Made by a program: the position numbers and the translations under genes. DNA of 64,000 nucleotides from NCBI GenBank assembly GCA_030674875.1, contig JASXSU010000001.1, forward strand, positions 1,378,001-1,442,000. The letters are read 5' to 3'. Below are positions 9,360-19,368 of this stretch, one piece after another. Numbering within the stretch: the first letter of the stretch is position 1; every line of letters starts with the position of its first letter. The stretch comes from Candidatus Endonucleibacter sp. (ex Gigantidas childressi) (GTDB taxonomy: Bacteria > Pseudomonadota > Gammaproteobacteria > Pseudomonadales > Endozoicomonadaceae). The notes beneath the pieces were generated by a model, which had not been told where the DNA came from, made no database searches, and was given only the letters and a program-made list of their open reading frames with translations.

Positions 9360-9809
9360 GGCTATGTCCTCTAATCACTGGTCTTTGGAGACTAAGCTCC
9401 AATCATTTTTAAATTTATACTCGAATACTTTTGGAGGTTTTACTCCACACGCTTTATAACCGTTAATTCTAATTATTATAGCTATAAACTAGCTAATGTA
9501 AAATTCAAAGCTAATTTCTCCTCCTCCAAATATTTGGAATAAAAAAAGCACTGAAAATTATGATTACTTATATGTTCCTCCATGTAAAGCTAAAGTGCAA
9601 AAAAAATTGATAATATTTTAGCTAAATCTCTGGCAGCCACGCAAACAGCTACGTAAGAAGTAAAAGCCTTGCTTGAATATCTGAAATAAGTGAGCCATTG
9701 TCCTTTATATGTGCGCATTTTCATTGTAAATATAGGCGCTGCACAAACGAAGCCCTCTAAAAATATAAGCCTTAGGTGACTTGAGGGTAGTCGCACTTAT
9801 GAGGATTAT
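9360..9809. other. Intergenic region upstream of the SutA-like gene
   Basis: 450 AT-rich bases that should hold the promoter of the leftward SutA-like gene. An ORF at 9590-9796 on the reverse strand shows nothing protein-like and is not called. Confidence 0.4.
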
Positions 9810-10480
9810 TCGATAATAGCCACACTATTAAATATCTTGAACTGATCAAAAACAGATGCTGATAAATGGTCCAGCTCAACTGCATCTACGATGCTCAGTA
9901 AAGTACGGAGTACGTCGTATTGATGATTTTGTAAACTCATTTTTGAATCTACCAGGCAGTGATTTTTGTCGTCTACATTGGGTGAGCAACATCCATGAAA
10001 AATAACGACTTGCTCTCTGGCAATGAAGTCTTCAAAGCTTCATAGTACTCCACAAACTCATCTTGTTTTTCAGAGTAGAACTTGCGGGGTACACCCTGCG
10101 GTTTTTTGTAAGTGAAGCCATTTGTGTAGGCCGAATACAGTATATCTCACGTATCATTTTTCAGAGATATGAGCAAAAATCTGCTGGATGTGAGCTTAGA
10201 GATATGCTCGATCAATTGCCGCGTTTGCTCGTCATTTAAGTGACTTTTGCTGTCACTATTTTTAGACATCGTATTTTTCTTTTTAGCTAGTCATTGAAAT
10301 AGTGGTTTATGCTGTATTCACGGCTTCTAAAAGCTTTAGCAATAGTAGGCACAGGCCAGTCTTCCTACTTCAACAATACCACCATAATGCGGTCGCACTT
10401 TTAAGCATCACACATTTTCTTATGGCATAACTGCAAGTCTGTTTTTTGCTGTGAGTTCAGAGTTATTTTTAGCATGAACA
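9810..10480 (-). pseudogene. Strongly decayed IS630 transposase
   Basis: Base-by-base similarity to the IS630 copy at 50430-51090 in the same orientation: GATCAAAAACAGATGCTGAT versus GTTCAAAAACAGCAGCTGAC, TCGATCAATTGCCGCGTTTG versus TCAATCAATTGTTGAGTTTG, and TTGCTGTGAGTTCAGAGTTA versus TTGCTGTTGGGTCAGGGTGA. Many indels and stops show it is old. It lies just upstream of waaF, where ilvE is found in Pseudomonas. Confidence 0.65.
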
Positions 10481-10949
10481 GATAATGCAGAAAAACAGTT
10501 CAATGATCTTGAGTATCAACCGAGTATATATGGAAATTTAAGCAATTATCATATATCCTTAGAGGCTTTACGCTTGCACTCAATGTAGGGAGGTGAAGAG
10601 AGGCGGAAATAAAGCGGAGCTATGGGTTGATACTAATTCCACCTTGATGGTGTAAGACTGGTGACTGTTCTCACCTATCATGGCCACTCACTACGCTTAG
10701 GCTACATGCGGGCTTCAGTTCGGTTATCGCCTACTCATGTCTTCAATTATAATGGGTATGTTGCTTGGCATTACATTCCTGATCCGTGCTTTTTCACAAG
10801 CATCTTATCAGGCACTCGTAATAAAAATAAAAACCAGACACAGCATCAGTCTGGATCAGTAAAAACTAAACGAGTCGGAGGGTATTACTCTGACGGGCGG
10901 TAGCGTGCCTAAACTCATTAACCAATACGTTAGAGGAGCACACGCCAAC
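10481..10949. other. Leader region of the LPS core cluster
   Basis: About 470 bp before waaF. An 80-codon ORF at 10661-10903 has no protein family features I recognise and is not called. A motif near 10632 (CACCTTGATGGTGTAAGACTGG) loosely recalls the short repeats at 1929 and 16845. The cluster promoter should lie here but I cannot place it. Confidence 0.4.
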
Positions 10950-12008
10950 GTGAAATACCTGATTGTTGCACCCTCATGGGTGGGTGATATGGTGATGGCT
11001 CAAACCTTGTTTATCACCATAAAACGACAACATTCTGGTGCCGTTATTGATGTTATAGCTCCAAGCTGGAGCAGCCCTATTCTCAAACGCATGCCAGAGA
11101 TCAGGCATTGTATCGAAATGCCTCTTGGTCATGGCCAGCTAGGGCTATGCGTTCGTAGAAAAATAGGGAAATCCTTACAGGCAGAGCATTACAATCAGGC
11201 CATTATTTTAACGAATTCGTTTAAGTCTGCTTTGATTCCTTTCTGGGCAGATATTCCAGTACGTATTGGTTGGCGCGGAGAAATGCGATACGGCTTACTA
11301 AACGATATTCGCATCTTGAACAAAGAACAGCTTCCTCTGATGGTGGAGCGATTTATAGCTTTAGGCCTAACGGCCAACGCCCCAATTCCGTCAGAATTGC
11401 CAAAGCCAAATCTTCACGTAGAACCTGATGCAGCCAAGAGCTCTTTACACAGGCACCGGCTACAAACAAACAAGCCTGTTCTGGGTATTTGCCCTGGTTC
11501 TGAGTTTGGCCCTTCAAAGCAATGGCCTGCTAGTTACTATAGCGAAGCCGCCCTACATATGATCAAAAATGGTTGGCAAGTGTGGCTCTTTGGTTCAGAG
11601 AAAGACCGTCCAATAACGACAGCAATTATAGATTATATTCCGAACCAACATCAGAGCAGTTTCTGTAATCTGGCAGGAGAAACAAGTTTGGCAGACGCAG
11701 TAGATTTACTATCTCTTACTAGCGCAGTTATCACTAATGACTCAGGACTAATGCATATTGCTGCTGCACTTTCTCGCCCGTTGGTTGCTATTTATGGTTC
11801 AACCTCAACAACCCACACCCCGCCGATAAACACTAATAGTGAAACCATCTGGCTAGGGCTAGAGTGCAGCCCTTGCTTTAAAAGAACATGCCCTTTGGGT
11901 CATCATAACTGTATGCAACAACTTACCCCTAGTAACGTTATAAGCTCTCTAGAACAACTACTTAAAAAAGAGGCCACCATCGCTACATCCAAAATATATA
12001 AAACATGA
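10950..12008 (+). CDS. waaF: ADP-heptose:LPS heptosyltransferase II
   Basis: GT9-family enzyme that adds the second heptose of the LPS inner core from ADP-heptose, at the cytosolic face of the inner membrane. 352 residues. N-terminus YLIVAPSWVGDMVMAQ, central LGICPGSEFGPSKQWP with the nucleotide-sugar region, and near the C-terminus TNDSGLMHIAAALSRPLVAIYGST, all typical of WaaF. Start chosen at the GTG at 10950: it follows GAGGAG and gives the usual WaaF N-terminus, whereas the longer ORF from 10905 adds 15 unrelated residues. It overlaps waaC by 4 bp (ATGA). Confidence 0.93.
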   Translation: MKYLIVAPSWVGDMVMAQTLFITIKRQHSGAVIDVIAPSWSSPILKRMPEIRHCIEMPLGHGQLGLCVRRKIGKSLQAEHYNQAIILTNSFKSALIPFWADIPVRIGWRGEMRYGLLNDIRILNKEQLPLMVERFIALGLTANAPIPSELPKPNLHVEPDAAKSSLHRHRLQTNKPVLGICPGSEFGPSKQWPASYYSEAALHMIKNGWQVWLFGSEKDRPITTAIIDYIPNQHQSSFCNLAGETSLADAVDLLSLTSAVITNDSGLMHIAAALSRPLVAIYGSTSTTHTPPINTNSETIWLGLECSPCFKRTCPLGHHNCMQQLTPSNVISSLEQLLKKEATIATSKIYKT

Positions 12009-13003
12009 AGGTTTTGCTTATTAAAGTATCTTCCATGGGGGATATTATTCACACTTTACCCTCTCTAACTGATGCAGCCTTAGCCATGCCCGGTATCAAG
12101 TTTGACTGGGTGATTGAGGAAGCTTTTTCAGAAATTCCTTGCTGGCATCCTGCGGTTGATAACATTATTCCTGTGGCTTTACGTCGTTGGCGACAATCGT
12201 TGCTAGCATCAAGAACCTGCAAGGAGTGGCAGCAATTCTATAAAAAACTGGTTGCAACAAAATACGATGCTGTTATTGACGTCCAAGGATTATTAAAAAG
12301 CGCACTGCTAACATTTCTTGCGAAAGGGCCGTCCTCTGGCCTTGACAGGAAGTCTGCCAGAGAGTCGATCTCCGCATATTTTTACAAGAATCCTCAACAT
12401 GTGTCTTGGAATCAGCACGCAGTAGAGCGCATAAGGCAATTGCTGTCTCAATCTCTTAACTATGCTTTACCGACAACCCTAGGGGCCTTCTCACTAGATA
12501 CCTCTCACTTCGACGACAATAAACATCCAAATTCGCCCTATATTATTTTTATTCACGGAACAACTAGACACGATAAACACTGGCCAGAGCCTTATTGGTG
12601 TCAGCTGGCCAATCTGGTAAATGATGCAGGATATAAAATTCTACTTCCCTGGGGAAATGGCGTAGAACAAAAAAGGGCTAATCGCATTGCCCAATCATCA
12701 AAAAACACACAGGTACTTCCTAAAACTAACTTAACCGGAATCGCATGCCTTTTATTAAAGGCATCCGGAATTGTTAGTGTTGATACGGGGCTTGGTCATC
12801 TCGCTGCCGCTTTAGAAAAACAGACAGTATCTCTTTATGGTCCAACAATGCCTGATAGAGTAGGAACTTACGGTAAATCTCAAATTCACTTAACTCTTGA
12901 GCACTGTCCATCTGGGGTATATCCATCGGTTGACCCCGGCACTTTCGCTGCTATGACACCGGAGCTAGTGTGGCGTACCATAAAAAAAACACTGCCACAA
13001 TGA
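12005..13003 (+). CDS. waaC: LPS heptosyltransferase I
   Basis: GT9 enzyme that attaches the first heptose to Kdo of the LPS inner core. 332 residues. Opening MKVLLIKVSSMGDIIHTLP, DAVIDVQGLLKSAL near residue 95, FIHGTTRHDKHWPEPYW near 185 and SVDTGLGHLAAALEKQTVSLYG near 255 match WaaC closely. Start and stop overlap both neighbours by 4 bp (waaF before, waaG after), which indicates translational coupling in one operon. Confidence 0.94.
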   Translation: MKVLLIKVSSMGDIIHTLPSLTDAALAMPGIKFDWVIEEAFSEIPCWHPAVDNIIPVALRRWRQSLLASRTCKEWQQFYKKLVATKYDAVIDVQGLLKSALLTFLAKGPSSGLDRKSARESISAYFYKNPQHVSWNQHAVERIRQLLSQSLNYALPTTLGAFSLDTSHFDDNKHPNSPYIIFIHGTTRHDKHWPEPYWCQLANLVNDAGYKILLPWGNGVEQKRANRIAQSSKNTQVLPKTNLTGIACLLLKASGIVSVDTGLGHLAAALEKQTVSLYGPTMPDRVGTYGKSQIHLTLEHCPSGVYPSVDPGTFAAMTPELVWRTIKKTLPQ

Positions 13004-14118
13004 AGCTTGATTTCGCCTTATTTAATTATTTCCCATACGGTGGTCTCCAAAGAGATTGCATAAAAACAGCCATTGAGTGTCAAAAACTAAATCATTCAAT
13101 CAATATTTATACCACTGAATGGGATGGTGAGCGCCCCAGTGGCTTTAACATACATCTACTTCCTGTAACAGGGGTATCAAACCATTGTCGCATGAAGAGC
13201 TTTCAAAAAAAGTTGCTTAAGGCAACAAAGCAAGAGTCGGGGGATTTTCTGATAGGTTTTAACAAGCTGGACGGACTAGATGTTTATTTTGCATCAGATC
13301 CCTGTTACCGTGAAAAAGCAATTAAGGAACGTAGTTTTTTTTATCGGTTAAGTCATCGCTACAAAACCTATGAACAATTGGAGCGAGCCGTTTTTGAACC
13401 AGACAGCAACACAGTAATACTGACTTTAACAGAACAGCAAAAGCAGGATTTTCAAAAGAACTATCAAACTCAGGACGACCGCTTTAAGTTACTTCCTCCT
13501 GGCATAGAAAAAAACCTATTTTTCCAAGATAAATCTCACATAAGAGCCGAATATCGAAAACAATTCAATATTTCAGAAAATAGCAACTTATTGTTAATGG
13601 TTGGCTCCAGCTTTAAAACCAAAGGGCTGGATAGAGCAATTACAGCGCTGGCATTCTTATCAAAGCTGAAGTTAAAAGACACTAGGCTTCTAGTTGTTGG
13701 TGGAGACAATCCAGAAACGTTTATTAGAATGGCAAAAAAACTCAAAGCCATGAATAATATTATTTTCTGCGGAGCCAGAAGTGATGCGACAAAACTTATG
13801 CTTTGTGCAGACGCCCTTATTCACCCAGCATACACCGAGAGCGCAGGAATGGTGCTTGTTGAAGCCATAGCTGCGGGGCTTCCTGTTTTAACTACCAGCA
13901 ACTGTGGTTATGCATACCACATTGAAGCAGCCAACGCAGGCATAGTATCTCCAACTCCATTTAATCAGAATCTGTTCAACCATAGCCTTCTAGAAATACT
14001 CAACACCGAACGACTTAAGCAGTTTCATGAAAATGCAATCAATTATGCTAGCAATACTGATCTGTACAGCCTTCATCAGCAGGCAGCAAAAATCATTAAT
14101 ACACTTTTAGAAAAATAG
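13000..14118 (+). CDS. waaG: LPS core glucosyltransferase I
   Basis: GT4-family glycosyltransferase that adds the first hexose to the inner-core heptose. 372 residues from the ATG at 13000, which overlaps the waaC stop; a longer ORF from the GTG at 12970 only adds waaC-overlapping residues. Motifs: FNYFPYGGLQRDC (acceptor side), DVYFASDPCYREK, LPPGIEKNLFF, VGSSFKTKGLDRAI, and the GT4 donor site HPAYTESAGMVLVEAIAAGLPVL near residue 277. Order and spacing match the waaFCGP operon of Pseudomonas. Confidence 0.93.
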   Translation: MKLDFALFNYFPYGGLQRDCIKTAIECQKLNHSINIYTTEWDGERPSGFNIHLLPVTGVSNHCRMKSFQKKLLKATKQESGDFLIGFNKLDGLDVYFASDPCYREKAIKERSFFYRLSHRYKTYEQLERAVFEPDSNTVILTLTEQQKQDFQKNYQTQDDRFKLLPPGIEKNLFFQDKSHIRAEYRKQFNISENSNLLLMVGSSFKTKGLDRAITALAFLSKLKLKDTRLLVVGGDNPETFIRMAKKLKAMNNIIFCGARSDATKLMLCADALIHPAYTESAGMVLVEAIAAGLPVLTTSNCGYAYHIEAANAGIVSPTPFNQNLFNHSLLEILNTERLKQFHENAINYASNTDLYSLHQQAAKIINTLLEK

Positions 14119-14124
14119 CCACCT

Positions 14125-14946
14125 ATGGATTATTTGCGAGAAGATTTTCAAAAAGCATGGCAAGGGCAAGACGCTTATAGCTTGCTAGACAAAATGGAAG
14201 GAGAAGAATTCCGCAATGTGGAAGCTCGCCGCACTTATCGCTTTGAGTTTCAGGGCAAAGGTTTTTTTGCCAAAATTCATCGAGGGGTTGGCTGGAAAGA
14301 AATTATAAACGATTTTATACACTGCCGCATACCTGTACTAGGCGCTCGCAACGAATGGATTGCACTAAATGCTTTGCATCTACTTGGCGTTGATACCATG
14401 ACACCCGTCGCCTTTGGAGAAAAAGGATGCAACCCTGCAAAACAGCAATCATTTTTGGTTACAGAAGAGTTGGAGAAAACGCTAAGCCTAGAAGACTTAT
14501 GTGGGCACTGGCAACAAAGTCCACCATCTTTCAGGCTCAAAAAAGCCATTCTTGAAAAGTTGGCGAATATAAGCCGAGTTATTCATAACAGCGGCTTTTG
14601 TCACCGAGACTACTACTTCTGTCATTTTTTGATAGCTCACGAGAACCTTGAGCAATTCCAAAAAAACGGTAAGGATCTCCGTTTTTATTTGATTGATTTA
14701 CACCGTGCCCAGATACATATTAAATTACCTAATCGCTGGCGCTTAAAAGATCTTTCCGGACTCTATTATTCAGCTATGGATTATGGATTTACCCGTAATG
14801 ATCTTTTCCGATTTATTCGTTGTTATACAAACTTATCTCTAAAAGAGAGTCTCACCAAACACATGATACTGTGGACAAAAATCAACAGGAAGGCAAAAAA
14901 ACTTTATAAGCGCATGAAGCGCAAGGCTGGGCACCATAATTACTGA
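14125..14946 (+). CDS. waaP: LPS core heptose(I) kinase
   Basis: Kinase-like enzyme that phosphorylates the first heptose of the inner core. 273 residues. The opening MDYLREDFQKAWQGQDAY and the catalytic loop SGFCHRDYYFCHFLI (Asp in HRD, His in place of the usual Asn, as in WaaP), followed by FYLIDLHRAQI with the metal-binding Asp, are family hallmarks. It lies 6 bp after waaG and overlaps the next kinase gene by 1 bp. Confidence 0.93.
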   Translation: MDYLREDFQKAWQGQDAYSLLDKMEGEEFRNVEARRTYRFEFQGKGFFAKIHRGVGWKEIINDFIHCRIPVLGARNEWIALNALHLLGVDTMTPVAFGEKGCNPAKQQSFLVTEELEKTLSLEDLCGHWQQSPPSFRLKKAILEKLANISRVIHNSGFCHRDYYFCHFLIAHENLEQFQKNGKDLRFYLIDLHRAQIHIKLPNRWRLKDLSGLYYSAMDYGFTRNDLFRFIRCYTNLSLKESLTKHMILWTKINRKAKKLYKRMKRKAGHHNY

Positions 14947-15713
14947 TGAATAAAACTGACTGGACAATAGTCAAGCCTTGGAGGGGTACAGCCGTTGAAC
15001 AAGAATTTAATAGTCTTGAGAGAATATTTCAAATTAACGGCAAGCAGATCACTAAAGACGACTTAAGTGATGTTATTCTGTACGAAACAAATAATATTCG
15101 GTTTTATATCAAACGTTACATAATAGCAGGAAAAGGATTACGGAAATACATTGGTAGGAGTAGAGTAAGGGCTGAATGGGAAAACCTGTTTTTTTTCCAA
15201 AATTCAGGTATTGCCGCTGCCAATGTGGTTGCTTATGGTGAAGAGCGTCGGTTAGGAATGTTCAAAAGAGGCGCTTTAATCACCCAAGAGCAAACAAACA
15301 CCACCGACCTAGCTCAACTTGTTAGGCAAAAATCTCCAATGTTCAACGACTCGCAGTGGCTTAACTCTGTTCTCGATCAGGTGGCCACTATCGCCACAAT
15401 ACTCCATGATAAGTGCTTTATTCACACTGATTTGAAATGGCGCAATATTCTGATAACCATGGGCAAGGAGCCGCAAGTCTTATTAATTGACTGCCCTACT
15501 GGTTCCCACTGGCCTAAAAACTTACTGTTCAAGAAAATGGTTGAACGCGGTATTATCAAAGATCTTGCCTGCCTAGATAAAACAGCAAAATACGTACTAC
15601 GCCGATCCCAGCGCATGTATTTCTATAACCAATACACAAATACAACAAAGTTGTCGTCTAAACATAAGAAGCAAATACGTAGAATATTATATTTTTTTGA
15701 GGGAAGAGAATGA
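14946..15713 (+). CDS. LPS kinase-like protein (InaA/KdkA type)
   Basis: 255 residues with a small eukaryotic-like kinase fold. IRFYIKRYIIAGKG gives the ATP-binding Lys, HDKCFIHTDLKWRNILI the catalytic Asp with Asn, and VLLIDCPTGSHWP the metal-binding Asp. Equivalent genes follow waaP in the Pseudomonas core cluster and are thought to phosphorylate core sugars; the exact target here is unknown. It overlaps both neighbours by 1 to 4 bp, so it is part of the same operon. Confidence 0.85.
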   Translation: MNKTDWTIVKPWRGTAVEQEFNSLERIFQINGKQITKDDLSDVILYETNNIRFYIKRYIIAGKGLRKYIGRSRVRAEWENLFFFQNSGIAAANVVAYGEERRLGMFKRGALITQEQTNTTDLAQLVRQKSPMFNDSQWLNSVLDQVATIATILHDKCFIHTDLKWRNILITMGKEPQVLLIDCPTGSHWPKNLLFKKMVERGIIKDLACLDKTAKYVLRRSQRMYFYNQYTNTTKLSSKHKKQIRRILYFFEGRE

Positions 15714-16798
15714 TAACCATCAATGGTATTCTTTGCCGGCAATCGGAAAAAAAGCGTATTAATAGTCTCTCCGCCTACCTGAAAGAAGTTGCATTCATCC
15801 ATCAATCACAACAACTTGCATCAATCAATATAAAATACAATCCAGATCAAGAAAATAACATAACAGTCTATCCAGCCATAGGCACCCCTGTTTGTAGCGA
15901 GGATTACAGTGCAAATATGGTGGACTGTTTGTCCAGACTATACCCAAGGTATGATAGATACCTACCGTTAACCTGGCATCACTACCATATTAATAATCAT
16001 AGGCAGCAATCTCTAAAGGTTGTTGAAAAAGCTATTTATCAGAAACGTAAATACCGTGAAAAAAGCATAGATGCCTGCTTTAAAAGCAATGATTCATTTT
16101 CTGTAGAAAAAAGTAAAAGACACTTTCAGATTATCCGCAAGAAAGATGATAGTTCGGATTTAAGAATTATTCTTTCTGATCCTGATCAGGCTATTGCCGC
16201 CGGAGAACTAATTAAAGACTGTACTGCTACAACTGTTAGTTTATTCACCTTGAATAAAACACATAAAGTTATCATTAAGCGTTATAATAGTAAGGGAGCT
16301 CTCTATAGCTTAATCCGTAATTTAATCCCTTCACGAGCACGGGTTTGCTGGCGTGGAAGCATATTATTACAGCACATGGGCATTAAAACACCTGAAAATC
16401 TAGCACTGCTGGAAATAAAAAAATATCGCTGTATTAAGAAAAGCTATCTGATTACTGAGCATATCCCGGGACAATGTCTTTCAACTTATTTTTTAGACCA
16501 TGAACATAAAGAAAAATGGCCATTCATCAACCAACAGATTGAAGATATATTATTCTCATTTCCCTCGGTAAATGTCGCCCATGGTGATTTCAAATCAACT
16601 AATTTTATTATTTCAGAAAGTGGGCCAGTGATCATTGACCTTGATTCTGTAAAGAGTTTTTTTCTACGTAGTACCTTTAAAAATAGCTACGGAAAAGATA
16701 TTGATAGATTTGAACAGAACTGGGTAGACACTCCTTTGGCAAAACAGATCTTTCAGGCTACTATTCGTAACATTCGAAATAAGATCAACAGTTACTAG
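15710..16798 (+). CDS. LPS kinase-like protein (InaA family), larger
   Basis: 362 residues. The kinase fold occupies the C-terminal two thirds: KTHKVIIKRYNSKG near residue 185 holds the ATP Lys, SYLITEHIPGQCLS is the hinge, NVAHGDFKSTNFII near 298 the catalytic loop, and PVIIDLDSVKSF near 315 the metal-binding Asp. The first 140 residues resemble nothing I recognise; in Pseudomonas the third kinase gene of this cluster also has a long N-terminal part. It is the last gene of the tightly overlapping run; the next start is 237 bp downstream. Confidence 0.8.
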   Translation: MITINGILCRQSEKKRINSLSAYLKEVAFIHQSQQLASINIKYNPDQENNITVYPAIGTPVCSEDYSANMVDCLSRLYPRYDRYLPLTWHHYHINNHRQQSLKVVEKAIYQKRKYREKSIDACFKSNDSFSVEKSKRHFQIIRKKDDSSDLRIILSDPDQAIAAGELIKDCTATTVSLFTLNKTHKVIIKRYNSKGALYSLIRNLIPSRARVCWRGSILLQHMGIKTPENLALLEIKKYRCIKKSYLITEHIPGQCLSTYFLDHEHKEKWPFINQQIEDILFSFPSVNVAHGDFKSTNFIISESGPVIIDLDSVKSFFLRSTFKNSYGKDIDRFEQNWVDTPLAKQIFQATIRNIRNKINSY

Positions 16799-16842
16799 AT
16801 CTGCTGGTAACTATGATACCTACCTTCAAATGCGATGCGTAT

Positions 16843-16895
16843 ATACCAGTTACCCATGAAGGTGATACCTAAGCACCTTCATGGGGAGTGGATGT
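16843..16895. repeat. Hairpin repeat between core genes
   Basis: CATGAAGGTG and CACCTTCATG form a perfect 10-bp stem with a 9-base loop at 16857-16885, preceded by TATACCAGTTACC. Related motifs lie at 1929 and 4536. No run of T follows, so it looks like a repetitive palindrome rather than an intrinsic terminator, though it may still weaken readthrough between the two halves of the cluster. Confidence 0.5.
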
Positions 16896-17035
16896 ATCCA
16901 TCTGAATATTTACAACCATCTTAAGCGATAAGCTAGGAAGGTGATTTTTTCTCAGAATAGAAAGAGGTACACGACAAGATGATTTGTGAGTTTATCTCTC
17001 TAGAAAACCATCAGTGACGGTGAAGCGTTACCAGT

Positions 17036-17941
17036 ATGATCCATAAAAAGCCATTAATTAGTGTAATTATCCCATCCTATAACTATGCAGAATATCTTTC
17101 TGAAGCTGTTCATTCCGTGTTGCAGCAAACAGGTGATGATTATGAATTAATCGTCATAAATGATGGATCTACAGACACCACAGATGAAGAGGTAAAAGTA
17201 TTATTGAAGGAGACAAAAAACAGTTTTTCATATTATCAACAGAAAAACATGGGCGTGTCAGCTACGCGAAATAAGGGTATAAAGTTAGCTAAAGGTGACT
17301 ATATTTACTTTTTAGATAGTGACGACAAAATGCTAGAAGATGCTCTTGACACTTTTAGGTATAGCATTCAAAAACAACCTTTAGCAGACATGCTCATTGC
17401 ACGTTATTTCTCTGTTTATGATGATGGAAGAAAAAAAGAAAGATGTATATGGCCTTTGTCGCAGACACAGGAAGAAAACTTCAAATCATATTTATTGAAT
17501 GTAGACCACTCACTTCTTTGCAGCTCGATCTTATTCAAAAAGAAAGCATTTAATAATTATCAATTCCCTGAGCATCTCCGTATTTATGAAGATGAGCCTG
17601 TATTTGCATATATGCTCGCCAATTTCAACGTTATAAAAATAGACAAACCTGTAGCCCTTGTTCAAAAACATCAAAATAGCTTGCGCCACCAAGTTCATCA
17701 TGGCCTAGTTAAGCAATCAGTTGATGAGATATTCAACCCTTCACGAATATCGAGTAGCCTTATGAGCTACAGAAGTCATTATCTTGGTCTTAAATACCTT
17801 GATCAATTCCGTACTCTATACATTGTCGGCGAATATGAAAAAGCATGGAGTCAATATCTGAAGGCATTACCTTTTAATAAAAAAGCAGCACTAAAGGTTA
17901 GTATTCTACGAAAGGCAATAAGGTCATGGCTAAAAAAATAA
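17036..17941 (+). CDS. Family 2 glycosyltransferase
   Basis: 301 residues. GT-A fold at the N-terminus: PLISVIIPSYNYAEYLSEAV (residues 4-23), LIVINDGSTDTT, NMGVSATRNKGIKLAKGDYI and the DXD-like FLDSDD near residue 96, followed by a Glu-Asp pair (RIYEDEPVFAYML) near 190 typical of GT2 acceptor sites. Probably adds an outer-core sugar. Starts 237 bp after the LPS kinases and overlaps the PIG-L gene by 16 bp, so those two are co-transcribed. Donor and acceptor cannot be told. Confidence 0.88.
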   Translation: MIHKKPLISVIIPSYNYAEYLSEAVHSVLQQTGDDYELIVINDGSTDTTDEEVKVLLKETKNSFSYYQQKNMGVSATRNKGIKLAKGDYIYFLDSDDKMLEDALDTFRYSIQKQPLADMLIARYFSVYDDGRKKERCIWPLSQTQEENFKSYLLNVDHSLLCSSILFKKKAFNNYQFPEHLRIYEDEPVFAYMLANFNVIKIDKPVALVQKHQNSLRHQVHHGLVKQSVDEIFNPSRISSSLMSYRSHYLGLKYLDQFRTLYIVGEYEKAWSQYLKALPFNKKAALKVSILRKAIRSWLKK

Positions 17942-19302
17942 AATATCAATATTTACAATATGTTTTAATATTTTTATCTCTATGTTTGATTGGCATAGGT
18001 ATTGTTGTCGGATATTATATTACAAGCCTTATTTTAGGGATTGGAACATACCTGATTAATGAGGTTATTGGATCAGATCATGTGTATTATGATGTTGATA
18101 AAAATCATCAGTACCAATGCACTAACAGTCGTGTTTCTGAACATATACTGCAGGATAATACTGCATGTATTTCTGAAGATCATATAAGCTACAACTCAAC
18201 TGTTTTTCTTGAAGTAAGCTGTCGTGCCTCCATTCTTGGGTACTTTATGGATCCATTTATTGAAATCCATTGCGGAGAACAGTCAGCTTGCCAATATTTT
18301 GAGAGGGGGTTTCAAGGTAAGCGGTATTTAAATATTAGCCATCTGCCGCTTACAACCGCACCAGAAATTTCACTACAGCCAAAATATTGTAGTCTACAGA
18401 CTAATTATTATCGGATAATTTCAACTAAAAACCCTGATATTCGCACAAAAAAAGTACTAGTAATTGCCCCTCATGCAGATGATGCAGAAATAGCTGCTTT
18501 TGGGTTGTACAGCAACCATAATAGTTTAGTTGTAACAATTACTAGTGGAGAGTCTGAACCAGGCTCTCATTTAGTCAGCATGACAAAAAACAAACAAGCA
18601 GCCTCAATCTTAAAAGGCAGACTGAGGGCTTGGGATAGTATTGCCATACCTTTGTGGGCAGGACTAAAGCCAAGCAGAGCTATTAATCTTGGTTATTCTG
18701 ATAATAGCCTTGAAAAACTTTACTCGAACCAAACTACCTGCTTCCCTTCAAAAGTAAAAACTAAAGTTAGGCAACTCAATACACTTAAGCTTCAGAGCGA
18801 TAAAGAAGAAACGTGTAGCTGGAAGTCACTAGGTCTAGACTTATCAGAAATTATCCAGCAATTTTCTCCTAACGTCATTGTTACTCCTCACCCTGAAATG
18901 GATGCACACACGGATCATCGTTTCTCAACTGAAGCCATTAAGGAAGCGGTGGGTAAAGACCAACTAAAGGACATAGTGTTTTTATATTATATTAATCATT
19001 CACACAATACAGACCGCTGGCCTTTTGGTCCACACGGATCCCTTGTGGCACCTCCACCAGGCGTAGGTCAGGTTGAGAGTTTTTACTCATATCACGTTGA
19101 TGCGTCTAAACAAATAAATAAAGCATGTAGCTTAGAAATGATGCATGACCTTAGGAAAGTACAAAAAATAAAACACCGGATACGCTTTTGGTTACAGGCA
19201 ATATTTATCAACAGGGCAGTGCACCCACTGGGTAGTAATCCTTATTTTAGAAAAAGTATTCGCCAAAATGAATTATTTATAGTAGATAGACAAAAAAGAT
19301 AA
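17926..19302 (+). CDS. PIG-L family de-N-acetylase, membrane anchored
   Basis: 458 residues. Residues 11-38 form one membrane segment. The deacetylase domain starts near residue 180 with VIAPHADDAEIAAFG (metal-binding His, Asp, Asp). A second metal site, TPHPEMDAHTDHRFS, lies near residue 325. Residues 45-170 between membrane and catalytic domain are Cys-rich and outside known families; the catalytic part probably faces the periplasm. In Pseudomonas a PIG-L gene, dnpA, sits in the same core cluster and affects antibiotic persistence; I infer an equivalent role in removing acetyl groups from core amino sugars. Confidence 0.82.
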   Translation: MAKKIKYQYLQYVLIFLSLCLIGIGIVVGYYITSLILGIGTYLINEVIGSDHVYYDVDKNHQYQCTNSRVSEHILQDNTACISEDHISYNSTVFLEVSCRASILGYFMDPFIEIHCGEQSACQYFERGFQGKRYLNISHLPLTTAPEISLQPKYCSLQTNYYRIISTKNPDIRTKKVLVIAPHADDAEIAAFGLYSNHNSLVVTITSGESEPGSHLVSMTKNKQAASILKGRLRAWDSIAIPLWAGLKPSRAINLGYSDNSLEKLYSNQTTCFPSKVKTKVRQLNTLKLQSDKEETCSWKSLGLDLSEIIQQFSPNVIVTPHPEMDAHTDHRFSTEAIKEAVGKDQLKDIVFLYYINHSHNTDRWPFGPHGSLVAPPPGVGQVESFYSYHVDASKQINKACSLEMMHDLRKVQKIKHRIRFWLQAIFINRAVHPLGSNPYFRKSIRQNELFIVDRQKR

Positions 19303-19368
19303 AAGAAAATAAATTGCATATGTTTTTTAAAATATCATATTTAATTCACCTAACAATATACTTATTAT

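Noticed and set aside
10661-10903. 80-codon ORF before waaF
   Set aside because: No family features, no good ribosome-binding site and an atypical composition; more likely leader DNA.
16857-16885. Hairpin after the LPS kinases as an intrinsic terminator
   Set aside because: The stem is perfect but no T run follows, and related motifs elsewhere suggest a repeat.
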